Shown here piece by piece: positions 1 to 8,616 of a stretch of DNA of 64,000 nucleotides. The stretch spans positions 5,885,501 to 5,949,500 of the forward strand of contig NZ_CP042176.1 in assembly GCF_005937885.2 (NCBI RefSeq). Direction: 5' to 3'. The notes below the pieces were generated by a model. It was not told the origin of the DNA and did no database searches. It was given only the letters and a program-made list of their open reading frames with translations. This DNA is from Bradyrhizobium sp. KBS0727. GTDB taxonomy: Bacteria > Pseudomonadota > Alphaproteobacteria > Rhizobiales > Xanthobacteraceae. Numbering within the stretch: the first letter of the stretch is position 1; each line of letters begins with the position of its first letter. Position numbers and translations under genes: made by a program.

Positions 1-50
1 TGGAGCGGAGGTTGTCGCCCTTCCGCACCGCGAGTGCCGGAACCCCGTAA

Positions 51-753
51 ATTAAGCTGCGGGTTGGATTGGCATCGCGTGAACGCTTTGAAGGTGAGAT
101 CGATCGACGAGATGAGACAATTCTCCGCAAAACACTGGTCCGCGCGGCTTCGTTCAAACCACAAGAAACCGAAGGCGGATTACTGATGTACTCCCCAATA
201 CCTTTCCGCCCGCAGCGAACGCGATTTCGATTGTGACCGCCGACACGTCCATTGTCAGGGGAACCAATGTCAACGAGGAAGTATATTTCGTTCCCCCTCG
301 GACTCAATCGAGCCCTATGCCCGGAACCTCCCCGTGACTCGGAACAGCCTTGAACTACTTCAAAGTACAGGAGATTGCGGTTCCCGCCGCCGTGTCGACG
401 CCTTTCCGCGATCGCCTTACTTACCCAGTCTCGGTGATCAACATTCCGGACCCCAAACCTAGTTCGGAGATGTCAGCGGGATAAGCTGCGCAAATCTTGC
501 AAAGAACTCGTCCGCCATCTTTTTGCCGATCCGGCGATCAGACGCTGTCCAAGTTGAGCAAGCTCTCAGCAATCAAGCTGCGCTGATCCGCTCAATGTCG
601 CCTAATACGTACTGGACCTTCGCGATTATCGTCGAACCCTTCAAGATTCGCATTTCGTCACCGCTGACTCACCTCATCATGACCGAAGAGGATCGAGCCA
701 GACTGTCGAAGGTCGCGACGTTCGTGGAGCCGCTGCCGCTGCCCTCTTCGTAA
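51..753 (+). pseudogene. Degraded coding region, family not recognised
   Basis: No intact gene is present, but several short stretches in different forward frames have protein-like composition. One is open from 51 to 236 (beginning IKLRVGLASRERFEG), the next runs in another frame from about 185 to 330 (ISIVTADTSIVRGT, VYFVPPRTQ), and a third is open from 523 to 753. The frame changes and stops suggest one or more genes decayed by frameshift. I cannot name a family. A further open frame from base 2 to the TAA at 53 could be the tail of a gene entering from the left. Random open frames are the main alternative. Confidence 0.3.
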
Positions 754-770
754 ATTCCGCCAACAGGCGC

Positions 771-802
771 AAAAAAATGCGACCGGCGTCGAGCCGGTCG
801 CA
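771..802 (-). terminator. Rho-independent terminator, reverse strand
   Basis: A perfect 10-bp stem (778-787 with 793-802, TGCGACCGGC) closes a 5-nt loop. On the reverse strand it is followed directly by seven T (A771-A777 as written). It would stop transcripts arriving from the amidohydrolase operon that ends at 1164, about 360 nt upstream in transcript terms. The 803-1163 stretch between them shows no convincing gene. Confidence 0.75.
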
Positions 803-1163
803 CAGTCTGGGAGAACTGGCTATGATTTCGCTATGCTGCTTGCGCGAACGAAACGACGACTTGCGTTTTTGCCGATTGGACGCGCCCCCGCAATCGATAT
901 GTTCTAATCGCCGGATCAAGCAATCTAATGGGGGCGTGCCGCATTGTTTTACTGTGCTCGCCATCGCGACCGGAACTGTGCTTGAGCGAACACCGAACTG
1001 ACGGCACCACTGAGATCCGATCCAACTCTTGACCACTGGACTGCGCGACCTCAAACCCCGCGCTTGGGCAGTTCGGCCATCCGTGGTTAGCTATGGCAGG
1101 AGCGTCCGGGTAAGAGATCGGGGATGATCACAGAACCGGCATCCCGCGCTCACCCGATATCCG

Positions 1164-2396
1164 TCACAAGACCTTTCGGGGTTCGGTCGGCAGCCCGAAG
1201 ATTCTGGCCGCATTCAATCCAAGAATATTTCGCTTTGCTTGTTCAGACAAAAACGGCAAATCACAGATTGATGATGGCAGATCGAAATCGAAATGCGGCC
1301 AGTCCGACGCATAGAGAAGTTGGGTTTCAGCATTGATCATCTCAAAAGTCAGTTCAAGCGCTTTCCTATTCAACGATTCCATCGGCTGCGTAGTGTACCA
1401 ACAATGCTCGCGCATATACTCGCTAGGCAATCGTTTGAGCTGCGGAGCTTCCGATGGACGCATCAAGTACTGATCGTCAAGTCGTTGCATCAGAAACGGA
1501 AGCCAGGCGAGCCCACTTTCTACCCAAATACTCTTTAACTTTGGAAATCGCTCTGGAATTCCATTCAGAATCCAGTTTGTCATATGTATCATGTTGCACC
1601 AAACAAAGCCTAACGCATGCATACCCAGAAATCGATTTACGGTCGCGAGCGATTGGTCATTCCAATTGTAACCGGCGTGAAACGCTATGGGCAATCCCCG
1701 CTCCTCAAGCATCGCGTAGAGTCGCATATATTCATTGCTATGAACGGCCTTGTGACGAACGCTCGTTACGGAGAAACCGATCACCCCCGGCGCATTCCCG
1801 AAGTCTTCCACCATGCGGATGCATTCGCTTGGCGTATTGAAAGGAAGATACACCAGAGTCTTAATGCGATCTTCGGCGACGAGCACCTTGTCGATCATCC
1901 ATTTCGTGTAAGCACGCGCGAGGCCAACTTCCATTTCCGGCTGTGGATGCATTCCGAGAAACAGCATAGGCGTCGGAAAGACAACCATGTAATCAATTGC
2001 CAGACCCTGCATCGCGCGTCGCGTCAGCACAACGTCTCGGTGCACCGTCACGTCATCGACTGTCTCGCGCTGAATGTCCTGATGGGGAATTCGGCCTCCC
2101 ACGCTCTGATATCGCAAACCCAAATCACCATTCAGGCCGTAGGGTGGAGCGCCGACCCGGTCCGCATGAAAATGACGCGCCTGCTCACGTACGACCGGGT
2201 CTTCGATGTACTCGACGATTTCTTTCCAACTCACGGTTTCCATATGATGGGCGTCGATGTCACAGACTAACCAATCCTGGAGACCTCGGCTCTTTGCATC
2301 GCGGTTGGCGTGAGCCAGAAGAGTGCGCGTGTCGGTAAACACGCCGGCTTCCTGAAGTGGCAACAGCTCAGAGTTCTTAATCATGGTCACGTCCAT
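1164..2396 (-). CDS. Amidohydrolase family protein (Amidohydro_2, TIM barrel)
   Basis: The 410-residue product has the layout of the ACMSD/amidohydrolase-2 family. An N-terminal DIDAHHME segment stands where metal-binding histidines or acids sit, IAFHAGYNW lies mid-barrel, and YASDWPHFDFD near the C-terminus carries the conserved Asp. Family members hydrolyse or decarboxylate ring-cleavage products or related acids in the cytoplasm; the substrate here is unknown. The ATG at 2396 lies 11 bp from the stop of the 115-residue gene upstream, so it is the last gene of a set with the Rieske ferredoxin. The divergent LysR gene probably controls the set. Family call is firm; reaction is not. Confidence 0.85.
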   Translation of the reverse strand: MDVTMIKNSELLPLQEAGVFTDTRTLLAHANRDAKSRGLQDWLVCDIDAHHMETVSWKEIVEYIEDPVVREQARHFHADRVGAPPYGLNGDLGLRYQSVGGRIPHQDIQRETVDDVTVHRDVVLTRRAMQGLAIDYMVVFPTPMLFLGMHPQPEMEVGLARAYTKWMIDKVLVAEDRIKTLVYLPFNTPSECIRMVEDFGNAPGVIGFSVTSVRHKAVHSNEYMRLYAMLEERGLPIAFHAGYNWNDQSLATVNRFLGMHALGFVWCNMIHMTNWILNGIPERFPKLKSIWVESGLAWLPFLMQRLDDQYLMRPSEAPQLKRLPSEYMREHCWYTTQPMESLNRKALELTFEMINAETQLLYASDWPHFDFDLPSSICDLPFLSEQAKRNILGLNAARIFGLPTEPRKVL

Positions 2397-2406
2397 GTCT
2401 GCGCTC

Positions 2407-2754
2407 TCAATCTTCGTCTGGCCGGCGTCGATACCAGAGCGCCAGTTCCATTGGTCCGAGGTGAAGCGACCGTAGCAGTTCGGAAACTGCCGACAGCATC
2501 TCGGTCGCAGTGATTTCTTCGTCCTTCGCGCCCGCTATCGGGCGAAACGTCCGCTCTTCGCCGTCCGATTTCGCGACGTAGAGGCGTATGGCCGCGGTCA
2601 AGAGTTGAGCAACCGCCTCATCTGAAACGCGGGATGCCTCCCCCGTGTGGACCAATTCGGCTGATACGCGTAGAATATCCCTTGCGGTCCCATCGACCCA
2701 ACCGTAGCGGTCGTTCCGCCGATCGGCATCAAATGACGACATAGATTTCGTCAT
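2407..2754 (-). CDS. Conserved-looking hypothetical protein, 115 aa
   Basis: This small soluble protein, predicted mostly helical (for example VSDEAVAQLLTAAIRLYVAK), has no signal peptide, membrane segment or metal motif that I can see. Its ATG lies inside the end of the Rieske gene (26-bp overlap; an alternative ATG at 2742 still overlaps by 14 bp), and the amidohydrolase starts 11 bp after it. It is therefore very likely co-translated with both. I do not recognise the family. A small partner subunit of the Rieske protein or the amidohydrolase is a guess from position only. Confidence 0.6.
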   Translation of the reverse strand: MTKSMSSFDADRRNDRYGWVDGTARDILRVSAELVHTGEASRVSDEAVAQLLTAAIRLYVAKSDGEERTFRPIAGAKDEEITATEMLSAVSELLRSLHLGPMELALWYRRRPDED

Positions 2755-3094
2755 CCATAATCTTAAGGTCGGCGCGCCGCAATCGCCTTCCGGACCCGCT
2801 GGGGTGCTCCCCTGTCAGAAGATCGAACTCGTAACCATGCCAAGGACATACGATATGGATATGGTCCTCACTATGCTGCTGAATGCTCACGGTACGGTCT
2901 GCCCCAACGGGCTCTAGGACACGTTTGTATATGCGCCCTTGGCATACGGGGCCGCGCATGTGCGGACAATTGTTGTACCAGGCCAAGAGCTGGCCCATAA
3001 TCATGAACACACCAATCTCGACACCATCGCAGGAGACCACCTTCCGACCGCCCTCGACGAATTCATCAAGCCGTCCAACCCTGAACGTGTTCAC
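2729..3094 (-). CDS. Rieske [2Fe-2S] ferredoxin-type protein
   Basis: The 121-residue product has a complete Rieske cluster-binding pair: Cys43-Pro-His45 and Cys83-Pro-Trp-His86 followed by GYEFDLLTG. There is no catalytic mononuclear-iron domain, so this is a soluble Rieske ferredoxin or a small Rieske subunit. I chose the GTG at 3094 because GGAGG stands four bases before it and the protein then begins MNTFRVGRLDEF as small Rieske proteins do; the longer frame reaching 3223 would run into the regulator promoter. It is the first gene of a set with the 115-aa protein and the amidohydrolase. No oxygenase or reductase partner is adjacent. Confidence 0.85.
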   Translation of the reverse strand: MNTFRVGRLDEFVEGGRKVVSCDGVEIGVFMIMGQLLAWYNNCPHMRGPVCQGRIYKRVLEPVGADRTVSIQQHSEDHIHIVCPWHGYEFDLLTGEHPSGSGRRLRRADLKIMDDEIYVVI

Positions 3095-3216
3095 GCATCC
3101 TCCGCGTCGTTTTGTTCCGAAGGCCGTGCAAACGACGGCGCCCGGGAAATAGTTTTTAGAACGCCCATAGTCATTGTTCGGGCGCTTAGAGGCCAATACT
3201 ATGTGTAAGTGCGTGT

Positions 3217-3233
3217 GATACATGGGGTGTATC
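3217..3233. promoter_or_regulatory. Inverted repeat at LysR start, possible autoregulatory site
   Basis: GATACA-N5-TGTATC is a perfect 6-bp inverted repeat ending one base before the LysR TTG start at 3235. It lies in the 140-bp space between LysR and the divergent Rieske gene, where LysR-type regulators usually bind. It also overlaps the ribosome-binding region of the LysR gene. Position and symmetry are seen; binding is inferred. Confidence 0.4.
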
Positions 3234-3234
3234 G

Positions 3235-4128
3235 TTGATCGAATTGCGCCAATTTCGTCAGTTTCTGGCAGTAGCCGAGTGTCTGAGTTTTCGGCGAGCG
3301 GCCGAGCGACTAAACATGGCGCAACCTCCTTTGACGGTCGCCATCAAGAAGATTGAAGCCGAACTAGGCGTCAAACTCGTTGAGCGATCGAACAAATATG
3401 TTCGATTGACTGAGGCGGGACAGGTTTTCTTGGAGGAAGGTCTGCGTGTCATTGCGCAATCCGATCGCGCCATCGCAGCAGCGAAACGCGCTGGTGCTGG
3501 TTTTACGGGCCGTCTCCGGATTACCTTTCTCTCGAGCGTCGCCCATAACCTGCTTCCAAGTGCGCTTCACGTTTTCGGCATGCTCCATCCCAACATCCAA
3601 CTTACCCTTACGGAGGCCACAACCGGAGCTCAGGTCCGTGCGTTAATCGAAGATCGCTCCGATCTCGGAATTCTCATGCCCCCTGTCGCGGACGCTGCGG
3701 ATAAGCTCCAATTCGAAGTCCTGAAGGAGGATGGGCTGCTCGTCGCCCTTCCCGCAGGACATCCGCTGATAGCTAGATGCAGCATCGAGCTGCGCGAGCT
3801 GGAATCTGACCCTTGGATTCTTTGTCCCAGCCACGAGGGTCCGGGGCTTTATGCACGCATCACAAATGCGTGCGCCACCGCGGGATTCAAACCTCGGATT
3901 GCCCAGGAGGCTATGCAAATGGACACCATGATTGGTCTAGTGTCCGGTGGGTTGGGGATCGCACTTGTTCCGCGTCCGTTTGCTGAAACCGAGCGCAGCG
4001 ATGTTGTTTTTCGCGATCTCTCAGGTGTTGGAACGCCCGTGCTGCGGACCATAGCTGCGGGTTACAAAACGCCGTCGCCAATGATACGGACGTTCATCGA
4101 TATCCTCCGCCAACAAGCGGCGAAATGA
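3235..4128 (+). CDS. LysR-family transcriptional regulator
   Basis: The 297-residue protein has the classic N-terminal winged helix (FRQFLAVAECLSFRRAAERL, then QPPLTVAIKKIEAELG) and a C-terminal periplasmic-binding-like effector domain (GRLRITFLSSVAHNLLP, GLVSGGLGIALVPRP). It starts at a TTG shortly after a GGGGTG purine stretch. It is transcribed away from the Rieske/amidohydrolase set and likely controls it in response to an aromatic or acidic effector. Length and domain layout are normal for the family. Confidence 0.9.
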   Translation: MIELRQFRQFLAVAECLSFRRAAERLNMAQPPLTVAIKKIEAELGVKLVERSNKYVRLTEAGQVFLEEGLRVIAQSDRAIAAAKRAGAGFTGRLRITFLSSVAHNLLPSALHVFGMLHPNIQLTLTEATTGAQVRALIEDRSDLGILMPPVADAADKLQFEVLKEDGLLVALPAGHPLIARCSIELRELESDPWILCPSHEGPGLYARITNACATAGFKPRIAQEAMQMDTMIGLVSGGLGIALVPRPFAETERSDVVFRDLSGVGTPVLRTIAAGYKTPSPMIRTFIDILRQQAAK

Positions 4129-4148
4129 GCTTGGCTTGCCGGCCCGAT

Positions 4149-4212
4149 AGCGCAACCGTCACATGGCCCGCCTGCGCGGCAGCGGCGTTTACAAGATCGC
4201 CAGGCCAGAGCC
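4149..4212 (+). pseudogene. C-terminal remnant of a PaaI-type thioesterase
   Basis: The frame at 4163 reads MARLRGSGVYKIARPEP, nearly the same as the C-terminus of the intact thioesterase at 48838-49281 (LLRGSGVYKIARREP); the nucleotide match around 4170-4200 is also close. Just before it, in a shifted frame, comes S-A-T-V, so a frameshift separates the pieces. Nothing recognisable remains of the first 120 or so residues. Like the intact copy, the fragment faces the 3' end of an alcohol dehydrogenase gene. Confidence 0.6.
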
Positions 4213-4236
4213 AGCCGCGCCAGAGAGTAGCAGCCG

Positions 4237-5337
4237 TCAGGCCGGCATCAAAAGAACAGGCTTTACGACGGCGCCGTTCTCCATCGCTTCGATCGCTTTG
4301 TTGATGTCTACGAAAGGAAATGTTGTCACGAGCTTTTCAAGTGGCAGTGTCCCATTGCGATAGAAATTGATCATCCGCGGAAGAAGCGACCAGGGAACGG
4401 CATCACCTTCTATAACACCCATAATCTTAATCCCCATGGAGAGGGCAACACTGGGATCGAGGTCATAACGGGTTCCCGGACGCGTCGCCGCGACATGGGC
4501 CATGACACCCCTTTTTCGAAGGCACGCAATCGCGTTTCGAACTACTGCCGGAACACCAGTGGTGTCCATCGAGTAATGAACGCCCTTATCAGTGAGTTTT
4601 ATCAACTGCTCCAGAACGTCGGGTGCGCTCCCATCAATCACATGGGTTGCACCAACCCTCTGTGCAGTACACAATCTGCCTTTCTTGATGTCTACCGCGA
4701 TGATCGTGCTACAGCCCACGATCTTTGCTCCCATAATTGCTGCAAGCCCCACTGCACCGGCGCCAAACACGGCAATAGAGCTTCCGGGAAACGGCTTGAG
4801 ACAGGTCAGCACCGTCCCGATGCCGGTCTGAATTCCACAGCCGAGAGGCGCGAGTAACTCCAGTGGAAGATCCTTATCCACCTTGACGATGTTTCGTTCA
4901 GTGACCAATGCATGAGTTGCAAAGCTGGATTGGGCAAAGAAATTCCCTCCCATTTCAACATCGTCACAACGAATAGCGGAGCCCGCAGAACGGTGTCCCA
5001 TGAAATTAATCTCACGAAACTGGTCACAGTAAGCTGGGTGTCCTTGGTGACAATTCTCACAACCTCCGCATGAACCGAAGGTCATGAGCACATGATCTCC
5101 CACACTGAATTTCGTTACCTCGGCTCCGATTTTTTCGACTACCCCTGCTCCTTCGTGACCTAGGACCCGCGGGAAACTAAGGGGAATATCCTGTCGTTTC
5201 ACTGCAATATCCGTATGGCAGACACCGCAGGAATGCACTTTGACGAGGATTTCCCCGGCTTGTGGTTCCGCCAGATCGCACACTTCGATCGAGAACGGGG
5301 CTTCAATCGATCTTGCGATAGCAGCAGATATCCTCAT
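4237..5337 (-). CDS. Zinc-dependent aryl/benzyl alcohol dehydrogenase-like (MDR family)
   Basis: The product (366 aa from the ATG at 5337) is a zinc medium-chain dehydrogenase of the benzyl/aryl alcohol type. Catalytic zinc ligands are Cys37 (SCGVCHTD), His61 (GHEGAG) and Cys167 (LGCGIQTG). The structural zinc set is Cys90, 93, 96 and 104. The nucleotide fold carries GAGAVGLAA, with an Asp (VDIKK) that favours NAD. I chose 5337 because an in-frame extension to 5418 would overlap the aldehyde dehydrogenase and adds no family sequence. It would interconvert an aromatic alcohol and aldehyde; the aldehyde dehydrogenase upstream would oxidise the aldehyde. It is the last gene of the P450 operon. 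Confidence 0.88.
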   Translation of the reverse strand: MRISAAIARSIEAPFSIEVCDLAEPQAGEILVKVHSCGVCHTDIAVKRQDIPLSFPRVLGHEGAGVVEKIGAEVTKFSVGDHVLMTFGSCGGCENCHQGHPAYCDQFREINFMGHRSAGSAIRCDDVEMGGNFFAQSSFATHALVTERNIVKVDKDLPLELLAPLGCGIQTGIGTVLTCLKPFPGSSIAVFGAGAVGLAAIMGAKIVGCSTIIAVDIKKGRLCTAQRVGATHVIDGSAPDVLEQLIKLTDKGVHYSMDTTGVPAVVRNAIACLRKRGVMAHVAATRPGTRYDLDPSVALSMGIKIMGVIEGDAVPWSLLPRMINFYRNGTLPLEKLVTTFPFVDINKAIEAMENGAVVKPVLLMPA

Positions 5338-5399
5338 CTCTCCTCGCGCTCCCAAAGAAATATGTCGGCCGATAAAGCCCAACCGATCACGGACTGCAG

Positions 5400-6866
5400 T
5401 TAGTTCATGTCGGCCCAAATAACGGACTTGGTATTAAAGTGCTCTGCAAGACCTTCAACTCCCATCTCCACTCCCAGCCCACTTTGCTTAACGCCAGCAA
5501 ATGGCAGCTCCGGCGGAGACAACGCAAATGTATTGATGCTCAGAGATCCAGCTTGGATATGTCTCTGTATGTATCTTGCCGCCGTTGCACTGTTGGTGAA
5601 CGCATATGAGCCCAGACCGTACTCGACGGCGTTCGCGCGCTCGACGGCGTCTTCCAGATGCTGAAACGGCGTGATGGGGGCGATCGGACCAAAGGGTTCC
5701 TTCACCATTAAATCCGCTTCGTTTGGAACGTCCGCTATGATGGTTGGTGACCAGAAATAACCTGCCTGCGTGGGCATGACCGGTTCACCACCACAAATCA
5801 CTCGCCCACCGCGATCGCGCGCATCGTCGGTCAGCTTCTGCATGGCGGCAACCCGACGCTCGTTTGCCAAAGGCCCCATTTGAATGCCGTCGTTGAGGCC
5901 GTTTCCGACCCGCAAAGCGGACGCTCGAGCTGCAAACGCCGCGCCGAAAGCTTTATATGAATCTTGATGGACGATGAAGCGGCTAGGTGCAAAACAGATC
6001 TGACCGGCGTTTCTGAACTTTGCTGCTACGCTGAGCTCGGCGACCTTAGTGACATCGACGTCTGGCATAATGATGACTGGGGAATGGCCACCAAGCTCCA
6101 ATGTAATTTTCTTCATTTCCGTTCCCGCAAGAGCGGCGAGATGCCGGCCAACGGGAACGGATCCAGTGAAGGACACTTTTTTGATCAGCGGATTTTTGAT
6201 TAATCGTTCGGAGATGTCCGCTGGATTTCCAAAAAGAATGTTCAAAACACCTGGAGGGAGACCGGCCTCGCCGCATATTTTGCCCAATGCAACGAGAGCG
6301 CCAGGGGTTTCTTCGGGGGGCTTGATGACGATGGTGCAGCCTGCAGAAAGGGCTGTCGCAATTTTTCGGCTTGCGAGGAGCAGCGGAAAATTCCAGGGCG
6401 AAAACGCAGCTACGGGACCGATCGGCTCGCGAAAGACATACTGATCTGCAAATGCAAAGCGCGACGGAACGATGCGGCCATAGACCCGCTTTCCCTCCTC
6501 TGCCGACCATTCAAAGATATCCGCCGACGCGAAGACCTCCGCTTCTGCTTCGTGCAACGGTTTCCCTTGGTCGATGGTGAGGACGCGCGCAATTGTCTTC
6601 GCATCCCTTCGAAGAAATTCAGCGACGCGCAACAGCACCCGCGCACGTGTCAATGCGGTCTCGGCTCTCCACGCGGTGAAGGCTCGGTCCGCCGCATCCG
6701 CGGCCTGATCGACATCCACCAGACTGGCAAGCGGAAGAACTCCTGCAACAACACATGTGGCAGGATTGATAACTGTTTGTTCTTCCCGCCCACCACCTGC
6801 AAGCCATTTTCCGTCAATCAGGAGCGCGAGTTGTGGGTACATAATGCTCGCGCTCTCGATTTTCAT
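5400..6866 (-). CDS. NAD(P)-dependent aldehyde dehydrogenase (SSADH/benzaldehyde DH-like)
   Basis: A full-length (488 aa) aldehyde dehydrogenase with the catalytic Glu in LELGGHSP and the catalytic Cys in NAGQICFAPSRF. The cofactor-binding segment includes FSPWNFPLL and FTGSVPVGR. The ATG at 6866 overlaps the ferredoxin stop by four bases (ATGA), which indicates coupled translation; a GTG nine bases upstream is possible. In context it probably oxidises an aromatic aldehyde to the acid handled by the neighbouring P450. It resembles the second aldehyde dehydrogenase at 27358 in length and motifs. Substrate is not determined by the sequence. Confidence 0.9.
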   Translation of the reverse strand: MKIESASIMYPQLALLIDGKWLAGGGREEQTVINPATCVVAGVLPLASLVDVDQAADAADRAFTAWRAETALTRARVLLRVAEFLRRDAKTIARVLTIDQGKPLHEAEAEVFASADIFEWSAEEGKRVYGRIVPSRFAFADQYVFREPIGPVAAFSPWNFPLLLASRKIATALSAGCTIVIKPPEETPGALVALGKICGEAGLPPGVLNILFGNPADISERLIKNPLIKKVSFTGSVPVGRHLAALAGTEMKKITLELGGHSPVIIMPDVDVTKVAELSVAAKFRNAGQICFAPSRFIVHQDSYKAFGAAFAARASALRVGNGLNDGIQMGPLANERRVAAMQKLTDDARDRGGRVICGGEPVMPTQAGYFWSPTIIADVPNEADLMVKEPFGPIAPITPFQHLEDAVERANAVEYGLGSYAFTNSATAARYIQRHIQAGSLSINTFALSPPELPFAGVKQSGLGVEMGVEGLAEHFNTKSVIWADMN

Positions 6867-7186
6867 GACTGACACGAGGGCAAATATACCACGAGGCTTT
6901 CAAGGTGGTCAGACGCTTTAATCTGGCAACTCAGTCGGCTATTCGGTCTGCGTTCGGCCGCAACACCGTCAAGCAGCGCGTTCTCTTCTTCCGTAACCGC
7001 TGGTAGAGCCGACAATTGCGCGGAATCGACATACACGTGGCATGTCGCGCACATCAAATTGCCTCCGCACTCGGCGACGATGCCGTCGACCCCTTCGTGC
7101 AGAGCGCCTTGCATGACGCTCATTCCGGCCTGCAAGAGCGTCTCCCGACGCCGACCGTCCGGTTCAACATAAGTAACGCTTGTCAT
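6863..7186 (-). CDS. [2Fe-2S] ferredoxin, putidaredoxin/adrenodoxin type
   Basis: The 107-residue protein has cluster ligands Cys40, Cys46, Cys49 and Cys87 in the pattern CGGNLMCATC...LSC. This is the vertebrate-type ferredoxin that delivers electrons to class I bacterial P450s. It begins six bases after the P450 stop, so the two are co-transcribed. A near twin lies beside the second P450 (23325-23651) with the four Cys at identical positions. The usual third member, an FAD ferredoxin reductase, is present here only as a fragment at 8479-8616. Confidence 0.93.
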   Translation of the reverse strand: MTSVTYVEPDGRRRETLLQAGMSVMQGALHEGVDGIVAECGGNLMCATCHVYVDSAQLSALPAVTEEENALLDGVAAERRPNSRLSCQIKASDHLESLVVYLPSCQS

Positions 7187-7192
7187 TCTTTA

Positions 7193-8461
7193 TCAGCCAA
7201 CATCCGGAGTGATGGTAATGGGAAGGGTGTCGAAGCCGCGCAATCCGTTGTTGTACCGAGGCGTCGGCTGCCCGGCTAATTTGAAGCTGGAAATCCGTTT
7301 GGCCAGCGCAGTCAGAATCTCCTCTCCCTCAATACGCGCAAGGAATTGACCGACACACATGTGGATTCCATTGCCGAATCCGACATGTCCGCTAACGCGA
7401 CGTGTGATGTCGAATCTGTCAGGATTGTCCCAGTGACGAGGATCATGGTTGGCGGCACCCAGAAACATCAGTATCTTTTCGCCCTCTCCTATCTGGGCGT
7501 CACCGATAGTCACAGGTCTTGTTGTCGTCCGGAAAAAGATCTGTGCGGGTGAGTAAAAACGGATCGTCTCTTCAAAAGCTGGCCGGGCTAGCGAGCGATC
7601 AGCCCGAAGCCTCTGCCACTGTTCGGGGTACTGCGCGAAGCATGCGATTGCGGCCGCGATTGCGTTGACCGTTGTATCTAGTCCCGCAGCCAGCAGGGCC
7701 CTTACCAGTACTGGAGCATGTTCAGGCTTCAGCTCACCGCGGTCGACAGCAGCATATATGTCCGCTCCAAAACCCACTGGGGCAAGGCGCTCACGCTTGA
7801 CTTGCTCCAGAGCCCAAGCAGAAAGTGGGGGAGCCCCCGACATCGCCTGCCTTCGCAACTCGTTGTCGGGCCCAAGCGACGTGAAAATGAGTTCCCCGAA
7901 CGGCAGCAGGAACTCCTTGCTTTCAGACGGCAAGCCGATCGCTTCCATCATGACGGTTGACGGATAGTCTTCGGCGAGGTCCGACACAGCATCGAAGCTT
8001 CCCATCGCAAGCAAGTCGTCAGCCTTCTTTTCAGCTATCTCCGCAATGCGGCCGCGCAATTTCTTGACGGCAGCAGGTGATAAAACGCGGTTCAATGCCG
8101 TCCGCACCTCGGTATGAACCGGCGGATCGCCTTCCAACAGCAGACTAGGTACGCGCCACGGTTTTTCTTTAGCGTAATCGACGTGCCCAACGCCTCTCCC
8201 GGAGCAAAAGGTCTCCCAGTCAGCGAAAACGGCGCGAACTTCCTGGTAACGTCCCACGGCCCAACAATTGTGGCTACTCAACCAAACCACTGGTCCCGCA
8301 TCGCGCAGTCCCTGATGAAAGTCGAACGGGGCGTCGAAGATCGCCTTTGTGAACGGATCCACCGTCAAAATCGGCGCTCCACGGTGATTACCCCGCTCAA
8401 ACGTGTACTCGGCCGACGAATGATCCTTGGATCCCGCGACAAGCTGCAGGTTATAACCCAT
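7193..8461 (-). CDS. Cytochrome P450, CYP199-like
   Basis: The 422-residue soluble P450 has the I-helix ALLAAGLDTTVNAI, the ExxR motif in FEETIRFYSP, and the heme loop HVGFGNGIHMCVGQ with axial Cys369. The C-terminal half closely resembles what I recall of CYP199A enzymes (RTTTRPV, EGEKILMFLGAANHDPR), which hydroxylate para-substituted benzoates and O-demethylate 4-methoxybenzoate. GGGGAGG sits five bases before the ATG. It heads an operon with its ferredoxin, an aldehyde dehydrogenase and an alcohol dehydrogenase. A strong palindrome at 8742 probably regulates it. P450 identity is certain; the CYP199 assignment is from memory of motifs. Confidence 0.9.
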   Translation of the reverse strand: MGYNLQLVAGSKDHSSAEYTFERGNHRGAPILTVDPFTKAIFDAPFDFHQGLRDAGPVVWLSSHNCWAVGRYQEVRAVFADWETFCSGRGVGHVDYAKEKPWRVPSLLLEGDPPVHTEVRTALNRVLSPAAVKKLRGRIAEIAEKKADDLLAMGSFDAVSDLAEDYPSTVMMEAIGLPSESKEFLLPFGELIFTSLGPDNELRRQAMSGAPPLSAWALEQVKRERLAPVGFGADIYAAVDRGELKPEHAPVLVRALLAAGLDTTVNAIAAAIACFAQYPEQWQRLRADRSLARPAFEETIRFYSPAQIFFRTTTRPVTIGDAQIGEGEKILMFLGAANHDPRHWDNPDRFDITRRVSGHVGFGNGIHMCVGQFLARIEGEEILTALAKRISSFKLAGQPTPRYNNGLRGFDTLPITITPDVG

Positions 8462-8478
8462 AACTACCTCCCCACCCT

Positions 8479-8616
8479 TTATTCTGGACTTGGTCGCACC
8501 AGGTAAGCCTTCGCTTGCTCGCGAAGAAGCCGCCTCGAAGCCGACGTCACGCCGCGAGACCGCGGCATGGATCCCGAATGTGCAGCACCGACGATCATGA
8601 TGGACTCGTTGTTCAT
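8479..8616 (-). pseudogene. Truncated, frameshifted N-terminus of ferredoxin reductase
   Basis: From an ATG at 8616 with a GGAG site eight bases upstream, the reverse strand reads MNNESIMIVGAAHSG, the FAD-binding start of P450-type ferredoxin reductases. A frame change then gives IHAAVSRRDVGFEAA, matching the next part of that family (GAGHAG...AAVSLR..GFE). After about 45 codons the similarity ends and the P450 start follows. The remaining 350 or so residues, including NAD and C-terminal domains, are gone. The reductase of this class I P450 system has therefore decayed in place, and electrons must come from a reductase elsewhere. Confidence 0.6.
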
